Assembly: GCF_014643835.1 (NCBI RefSeq)
Contig: NZ_BMKD01000008.1
Span: 1 to 64,000 of the forward strand
Origin: Mucilaginibacter rubeus
Lineage (GTDB): Bacteria > Bacteroidota > Bacteroidia > Sphingobacteriales > Sphingobacteriaceae
DNA length: 64,000 bases
Direction: 5' to 3'
Below are positions 58,928 through 64,000 of the stretch, in pieces (position 1 is the first letter of the stretch; the number at the start of each line of letters is the position of its first letter). The position numbers and the translations under genes were made by a program. The notes under the pieces are model-generated. The model did not search any database. It worked only from the letters and a program-made list of their open reading frames with translations, and was not told the DNA's origin.

Positions 58928-60016
58928 ATGGAAAAACTAAGCCCCGCCATCCTTAAAACCAAACAGCATTTTGAAATTCTTGACGGCCTTCGGGGCATAG
59001 CAGCTATTGCAGTTGTTACTTTCCATTTTATGGAGATTGCTTATTCCGACTACAGCAAGGATTTTATAGGTCATGGCTTTTTAGCGGTTGATTTTTTCTT
59101 TTGCCTGTCGGGCTTCGTAATTGGTTATGCTTATGACGACAGGATCGGCAAAATGGGCATAAAGGAATTTTTCAAATCGAGGTTGATCAGGCTGCACCCG
59201 CTTGTTGTTTTTGGCTCGGTATTGGGCTTGTTAGGGTTTATATTTGATCCATTTAATGCCCAACCCATAGCCCGTAGTGCGGGCAGTATACTACTATTAT
59301 TTCTCAGCTCCATATTAATGATTCCTAACCCGACAATGAATGAACGGTATTTTAACTTGTTTGGGTTTAATGCACCTGCTTGGTCATTGTTTTGGGAATA
59401 TGTAGCTAACATTGTTTATGCACTTGTGCTTTGTCGCCTTCAGCGGCGCTACCTGATTGTCCTTGCTGCAATTTCTGCTGTAGGTATTTGCTATGTGGCA
59501 GCTCACTCAGGTAATTTAATGGGCGGCTGGAGCGGCGGAACTTTCTGGGATGGAGGTGTACGTATAGCTTATTCTTTTACTGCTGGTTTGCTGGTTTACC
59601 GTTATAACCTTATCGTCAAAAATAAGCTTGGTTTTATCGGTCTTTCTATTTTATTGATGCTGGCTTTCCTGTCTCCGTTCTCAACATGGAACTGGCTTAC
59701 CGAGCCTTTTATAGTTATAATTTATTTCCCGTTAATGGTTTCGCTGGGAGCAGGCGCTGTTCTTAACAACAGCTTACGTAAAATATGTGTTTTTTCGGGG
59801 AGTATCTCTTATCCTTTATACATGACCCATTATGCAGGAATGTGGATGTTTGGTAATTATTATGCGGCAAATAAACCCGATGCTGTTCACCTGGCATATA
59901 TCATTATACCCGGATTAGTTGTATTAGTTACATTTGCTTACCTGGTTATGATAGGTTACGATATCCCCCTGCGTCGTTACCTAACCGAAAGAAGAAAAAA
60001 ACAGGCTGTCAAATAA
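58928..60016 (+). CDS. Acyltransferase 3 family membrane protein
   Basis: 362 residues, about 10 membrane helices. N-terminal catalytic motif GLRGIAAIAVVTFHF (His41) with the DFFFCLSGFVIGY and RLIRLHPL segments of acyltransferase 3 proteins such as OafA. It would acylate a surface sugar or lipid. The C-terminus is basic (RRKKQAVK). Substrate unknown. Confidence 0.9.
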   Translation: MEKLSPAILKTKQHFEILDGLRGIAAIAVVTFHFMEIAYSDYSKDFIGHGFLAVDFFFCLSGFVIGYAYDDRIGKMGIKEFFKSRLIRLHPLVVFGSVLGLLGFIFDPFNAQPIARSAGSILLLFLSSILMIPNPTMNERYFNLFGFNAPAWSLFWEYVANIVYALVLCRLQRRYLIVLAAISAVGICYVAAHSGNLMGGWSGGTFWDGGVRIAYSFTAGLLVYRYNLIVKNKLGFIGLSILLMLAFLSPFSTWNWLTEPFIVIIYFPLMVSLGAGAVLNNSLRKICVFSGSISYPLYMTHYAGMWMFGNYYAANKPDAVHLAYIIIPGLVVLVTFAYLVMIGYDIPLRRYLTERRKKQAVK

Positions 60017-60197
60017 CTGAATGGCTATTCGTTTGCTTAATTAAAGATTAAGGAGGGGGTTAGCCAACGGTTAAATTAAAACCTGTATGTTTAAAATGCC
60101 GGAAAAGTGTTTTTTATACACTAAAAATAATTATTTTTACAAATGGTTTTGTGCTGATTTTCAGTTGTTCTGTTGAAGTATGCCAACCTTTGGTACA

Positions 60198-60794
60198 ATG
60201 AAAAAAACGTTAGTTATTGGTTGGCTCGTGATACTTTTAATCGCTGTTGGCGCTTTGTTTTGGTATAATGAGCTGCAATACCAGTTGCCTACTCCTGTAC
60301 CCGAAAACTATAAAGCAGTAAAGCAGGGTACGATAGTGTCCATCAACCCCAGGCACTACCAGGATCGCAGTAAACCGCTGTTCCTGCATTTTTTTAATCC
60401 GGATTGTCCCTGTTCAAGATTTAATATCAAACAGTTTAAGGCTATTGCCCAGCAATATCACAGACAGGTGAATTTTGCCATCGTGATCATGAGCAGTAAA
60501 CACTTCACCGAAAGCGAAATCCAGGACAAGTTTGGGATGAAACTCCCCGTTATATTTGATCCCTCGGTTGCTGAGGCCTGCGGGGTTTACTCAACACCCC
60601 AGGCTGCCCTTATTGATACAGGCAGCAAGCTGTATTACCGCGGCAATTATAACATAAGCCGTTACTGTACCGATGAAAAAACAAGCTTCGCCAAAGTAGC
60701 GATCAACGGTTTACTGAACGACAATACACGCCTAACATTTAATAAACTTGCATTAACCTCATACGGCTGTCGACTGCCCGACTGTCATAATTAA
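60198..60794 (+). CDS. Thioredoxin-fold membrane-anchored protein (DUF6436-like)
   Basis: 198 residues from ATG 60198 (MKKTLVIGWLVILLIAV, a membrane anchor); an in-frame ATG at 60180 adds six residues. A thioredoxin-like fold follows with FFNPDCPCSRFN in the place of the CxxC site (C-P-C here), FAIVIMSSK, and AACGVYSTPQAALID with the cis-proline region. It ends with two extra cysteines (YGCRLPDCH). Probably a periplasmic redox or copper-handling protein. Confidence 0.78.
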   Translation: MKKTLVIGWLVILLIAVGALFWYNELQYQLPTPVPENYKAVKQGTIVSINPRHYQDRSKPLFLHFFNPDCPCSRFNIKQFKAIAQQYHRQVNFAIVIMSSKHFTESEIQDKFGMKLPVIFDPSVAEACGVYSTPQAALIDTGSKLYYRGNYNISRYCTDEKTSFAKVAINGLLNDNTRLTFNKLALTSYGCRLPDCHN

Positions 60795-60818
60795 TATTAC
60801 CCCTAAATATCAATCATT

Positions 60819-63074
60819 GTGACCGCAGACATAGTTCAAAACATTAATTTTCAAACCGAGATCAAAGACCGCTCAGACAGGTTGATGGATTATTTCCTGC
60901 CTGTGCATTTTGTAGTTGGTTTAGCATTGGCCTATTTTTATGATACATGGCTTATTGCCTTTGGCGTTGGCGGCCTGTGCCTGTTGGCGTACTATACTGC
61001 TAAAATAGCCCTGCCTAATTCTTCCTTATACCAATATGTGCTGGCAGCTGTATTAGGTATTTTTATGGCCCAGTATATTTACCAGATGCACGGCTTGTTT
61101 GAGATGCACTTTTTTGCTTTTATTTCGAGTGCGCTGCTGATCACCTACCAAAACTGGAGGCTACAATTGCCATTGCTTTTAGTTGTTATTGTACACCATG
61201 CTGTTTTCAGCTATATGCAGGATATTGGCTATGGCGGCATATTTTTTACCCAGCTCAATTACTTTGATCTTCAAACGTTTACCATACATGTGTTGCTTAC
61301 CGGGGTTATCATGTTCATATGCGGACTTTGGGCCTATCAGTTGCGCAAGTATAACGAACTAAGAATAGTACAAACCCTGCAAATGGCCGATCTGCAGCGG
61401 GAAGCTCAGTTATCGCTCGAGCGTAAACATAATGAAGAGGTTTTGGCAGCTGCAAACCAGGAACTAAACTATTCAAACCAGGAACTTCAAAAGGCACGCC
61501 TCGCGGCTGATCAGGCTAATCAGGAAAAAAGTATTTTCCTGGCCACCATGAGCCACGAAATCCGTACGCCTATGAACGGGGTTATCGGGATGTCGGCTTT
61601 ATTGAATGAAACTGAGCTTAACGATGAGCAGCGTATGTTTAACGAAACCATCATCAGCTGCGGCGAAACGCTCATCCATGTGATCAATAACATTCTTGAT
61701 TTTTCAAAGATAGAAGCAGGGAGTCTTGATCTTGAACAGGATGATTTTAACCTGCGACAGTGTATTGAAGATGTGATGGATATGTTTGCCATTAAAGGCG
61801 GACAATTGGGGCTCGACCTGGTTTATGAAATTGCCGAAGATATATCTCCGGGTATCATCGGCGATCCGCTGCGGCTTAAACAAGTACTTATAAACCTGGT
61901 AAGCAACGCCATAAAATTTACGGAGAAAGGTGAGGTTGGTATTAAGGTTAGCTGTGTTGACAAACAATCTGATGGCTTGCTGAAATTAAGATTTGATGTT
62001 TGGGATACAGGCATAGGCATTCCGCATGATAAGCTGCACCGGCTGTTCAAGGCATTTTCGCAGGTCGATTCATCTACTACGCGCAAATACGGGGGCACCG
62101 GTTTAGGCTTGGCTATTTGCCAAAAGCTTGTTGCGCTAATGGGCGGCAGTATAGGCGTTGAAAGTGAGCCCGGTGCCGGTACCAGGTTTTTCTTTACCAT
62201 AAACGCCTATCCCGGCGAGATTTCCCACCGGCAGCCTGCCAGTTTTGATCTTGAGGAACTGCGCGGCAAAAAGATCCTTATAGTTGATGACAACCATACC
62301 AACCTGTCTATTTTAAACCGCCAGTTTGAAAACTGGAACCTTAAATCGGTACCGGCAGAGTCTGCCGCCGAGGCTTTAGTGATCCTGCAGAGAAACAAAG
62401 ACATTGACCTGGTTATAACCGACATGAACATGCCCGTTATGGATGGGGTTATGCTGGCCCGCATCATCAGGGAAGGGTACAGCCACATTCCTATTATACT
62501 GCTAAGCTCGGTTGGCGAAGAATTTATAAAAGATCAGCGAATGCTGTTTACCTCAGTTATGAGCAAGCCGATAAAACAACAGGTACTGGGCAAACAGGTT
62601 TTTATGGCGCTCAGGAATAAATCGGTCCAAAACGATGATAAACAAACTAAGAGCAAGCTCTCGGTTGATTTTAGTGATAAATATCCCTTCAATATCCTTA
62701 TTGCCGAAGATAATGAGGTTAACCAGCACGTTATTAAACACATTTTAAACAAAATGGGCTATAAGCCGGGTATGGCCCAAAACGGGCTCGAAGCAATAGA
62801 GGCCCTGTACAAAAACGATTACGGGCTTATTTTAATGGATATGCAGATGCCTGTTATGGATGGGCTTGAAGCAACCCGTGTAATCCGCAAAGACGACATT
62901 AAGCAGCCTGTTATCATTGCATTAACAGCCAACGCCATGGCCGGCGATGAACAGGATTGTTTGCAGGCCGGTATGAATGATTACCTGAGTAAGCCTGTAA
63001 AACTGGATGAGCTGATGAATAAGCTTTCGAAATGGCACACTTTAGTTAATAAAGCCGCAGTTCGCCAGGGTTGA
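60819..63074 (+). CDS. Hybrid sensor histidine kinase with two receiver domains
   Basis: 751 residues from GTG 60819; the next in-frame Met (residue 23) would remove part of the N-terminus. N-terminal membrane domain with about 6 helices (25-180), a coiled-coil (188-235), HisKA with H246 ([12 protein letters not shown]), HATPase ([19 protein letters not shown]), receiver 1 with D535 ([12 protein letters not shown]) and receiver 2 with D674 ([12 protein letters not shown]). No output domain; the signal is probably passed on to another protein. Encoded 24 bp after the thioredoxin-fold gene. Confidence 0.92.
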   Translation: MTADIVQNINFQTEIKDRSDRLMDYFLPVHFVVGLALAYFYDTWLIAFGVGGLCLLAYYTAKIALPNSSLYQYVLAAVLGIFMAQYIYQMHGLFEMHFFAFISSALLITYQNWRLQLPLLLVVIVHHAVFSYMQDIGYGGIFFTQLNYFDLQTFTIHVLLTGVIMFICGLWAYQLRKYNELRIVQTLQMADLQREAQLSLERKHNEEVLAAANQELNYSNQELQKARLAADQANQEKSIFLATMSHEIRTPMNGVIGMSALLNETELNDEQRMFNETIISCGETLIHVINNILDFSKIEAGSLDLEQDDFNLRQCIEDVMDMFAIKGGQLGLDLVYEIAEDISPGIIGDPLRLKQVLINLVSNAIKFTEKGEVGIKVSCVDKQSDGLLKLRFDVWDTGIGIPHDKLHRLFKAFSQVDSSTTRKYGGTGLGLAICQKLVALMGGSIGVESEPGAGTRFFFTINAYPGEISHRQPASFDLEELRGKKILIVDDNHTNLSILNRQFENWNLKSVPAESAAEALVILQRNKDIDLVITDMNMPVMDGVMLARIIREGYSHIPIILLSSVGEEFIKDQRMLFTSVMSKPIKQQVLGKQVFMALRNKSVQNDDKQTKSKLSVDFSDKYPFNILIAEDNEVNQHVIKHILNKMGYKPGMAQNGLEAIEALYKNDYGLILMDMQMPVMDGLEATRVIRKDDIKQPVIIALTANAMAGDEQDCLQAGMNDYLSKPVKLDELMNKLSKWHTLVNKAAVRQG

Positions 63075-63295
63075 TGCAACCGCACTCCTGTTGTTAGTTG
63101 GTTCTTGGTTCGCTCATGTTTAATAAAAGAAAACGTTACTTAGAACCTCCGGAGGGCAAGACAATTACCTGGCGGGGGGCTACCTTGACTTAATAGTAGT
63201 GAAGTTTCCTCATCCCGGTATGCAGAATATAAATGCAACAATACTTTTGCAAAACAATTAGGTTATTTTTTTCATTTTTGTACAACATAAGCAAT

Positions 63296-63694
63296 ATGTT
63301 GAATAAGCGAAATACTGAATTTTTGAGATCGTTGCGGATATTATCGGTAATGGCCTTTTATTTGGTCATCGCGAGCAGTCATGTTTTTTTCCTTCCCCGC
63401 TTGACGCAACCAGGCCCTACACGTTCAACAGGATTCAATTCGGTTTTTAAACGAAAGATGGAGAACCTGCACAGCAGCTTCAGCGAATCAAGCTACGTTC
63501 AAAGACCAGACAAATCAACCCTTGAGGAGAAAAAGTCTGTTACCGATTTGATCAGCGCTGTTATAGGCAGTTTTATCCTGTTGTTTTTTGCATTGCAGCT
63601 ATGGAAATTAAATCCGAAGCCATTAATCCGAAACTTCAGGATTATACCCGGGTATCGATACTCCTATCTTTCCCTTTGCACTTTTCGCATTTGA
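63296..63694 (+). CDS. Small membrane protein of unknown function
   Basis: 132 residues from ATG 63296. A membrane helix near residues 15-33 (MAFYLVIASSHVFFLP), a soluble middle (KRKMENLHSSFSESSY), and a second helix (about 82-105, VIGSFILLFFALQLWKL). It precedes the TolC-type gene and may be linked to it. No family recognised. Confidence 0.55.
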   Translation: MLNKRNTEFLRSLRILSVMAFYLVIASSHVFFLPRLTQPGPTRSTGFNSVFKRKMENLHSSFSESSYVQRPDKSTLEEKKSVTDLISAVIGSFILLFFALQLWKLNPKPLIRNFRIIPGYRYSYLSLCTFRI

Positions 63695-63848
63695 TTTGAA
63701 TGATTAAAGGCGCTCTGCCTTTAGATACATCATCGATCATTTTTTCAATTAATTATCCATCGTTTACCGGCATTTTTTGCAGTACTTACTGATCTGTAGC
63801 GATTAGTGTGCGGGCATTTCCCGGTAAGCATATTCCGTACATCAAGAT

Positions 63849-64000
63849 ATGCGAATTTCAAAGAAGTTCTGCTGCCTGTTTATAGGCCTGCTAATAACAG
63901 CCTGTACTTATGCGCAGCAACAAGGTAACACACCGGTAAGCTTAAAAACGCTGCTCAACAGCGTAAACCGAAACGCACCCACATTGCTAACCGATTCAGC
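63849..64000 (+). CDS. TolC-type outer membrane efflux protein, 5' end only
   Basis: The frame from ATG 63849 reaches the edge of the window. It encodes a signal peptide (MRISKKFCCLFIGLLITAC, then TYAQQQ) and the typical start of TolC proteins (VSLKTLLNSVNRNAPTLL, where the L-x-x-A/S-L-x-x-A-L-x-N-N-P type helix begins). It would continue beyond 64000. Confidence 0.7.
   Translation, partial: MRISKKFCCLFIGLLITACTYAQQQGNTPVSLKTLLNSVNRNAPTLLTDS

Overview
The window looks like chromosomal DNA of a Bacteroidota member of the Sphingobacteriaceae, most like Mucilaginibacter or Pedobacter. The grounds are a SusC/SusD pair, a GH92 mannosidase, DUF4407, DUF4236, DUF3823, DUF2911 and DUF5712 proteins, promoter boxes of the TAnnTTTG type, few Shine-Dalgarno sequences, and moderate GC. 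The genus is an inference; no rRNA or intact tRNA is present.

Left part, about 1-21.7 kb, is accessory DNA. It opens with a mobilisation module (DUF5712 relaxase, BfmA/BtgA protein, a hairpin-rich candidate oriT), followed by an IS3-type insertion sequence (2421-4037) with a clear -1 frameshift heptamer and a nonsense codon in orfA. The IS cuts off an unknown minus-strand gene (4026-4205). Next is a set of small cysteine/histidine-rich proteins, an S1/P1 nuclease, a one-TM protein, a possible structured RNA, and a TPR histidine kinase with its response regulator. Three small genes around this two-component system share the same upstream architecture: a 14-bp inverted repeat, then 21-22 bp, then a TAnnTTTG-like box. 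This is probably a small regulon. A four-gene cluster follows (HNH nuclease, unknown soluble protein, DUF4407 and DUF4236/SH3 membrane proteins). After it comes an unrecognised two-gene operon with a three-TM protein (14559-17075). Convergent to that operon is an IetAS-type antiphage pair (AAA ATPase plus subtilase, 17555-21075). The part ends near a degraded tRNA 3'-end-like sequence and a perfect terminator (21611-21710), a plausible att boundary.

Right part, about 21.7-64 kb, looks like ordinary core or metabolic DNA. It holds an AraC regulator with three SDR oxidoreductases and an Atu4866-type protein, sharing an 18-bp operator-like repeat. Then come a 2-hydroxyacid dehydrogenase, a Prc-type protease, and a cyanophycin cluster (isoaspartyl peptidase, cyanophycinase, cyanophycin synthetase). 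These are followed by an AlkA-like glycosylase, a second DUF4407 protein, rhodanese and SPFH proteins. A glycan-utilisation locus follows (SusC, SusD, DUF3823, an unrecognised glycosidase-like protein, GH92). After that are an RlmI-type methyltransferase, a DUF2911 protein, a sodium:solute symporter with two micro-proteins, and an ECF42-type sigma factor with DGPF/YCII and AhpD-like partners. A DUF1569 gene broken by one ochre codon, an acyltransferase, a thioredoxin-fold protein, a double-receiver hybrid kinase, and the start of a TolC-type gene at the right edge complete the window.

The best candidates for undescribed biology are the operon at 14559-17075 beside IetAS, the four-gene membrane/HNH cluster at 10620-13995, the small-protein regulon, and the structured region at 6957-7082.
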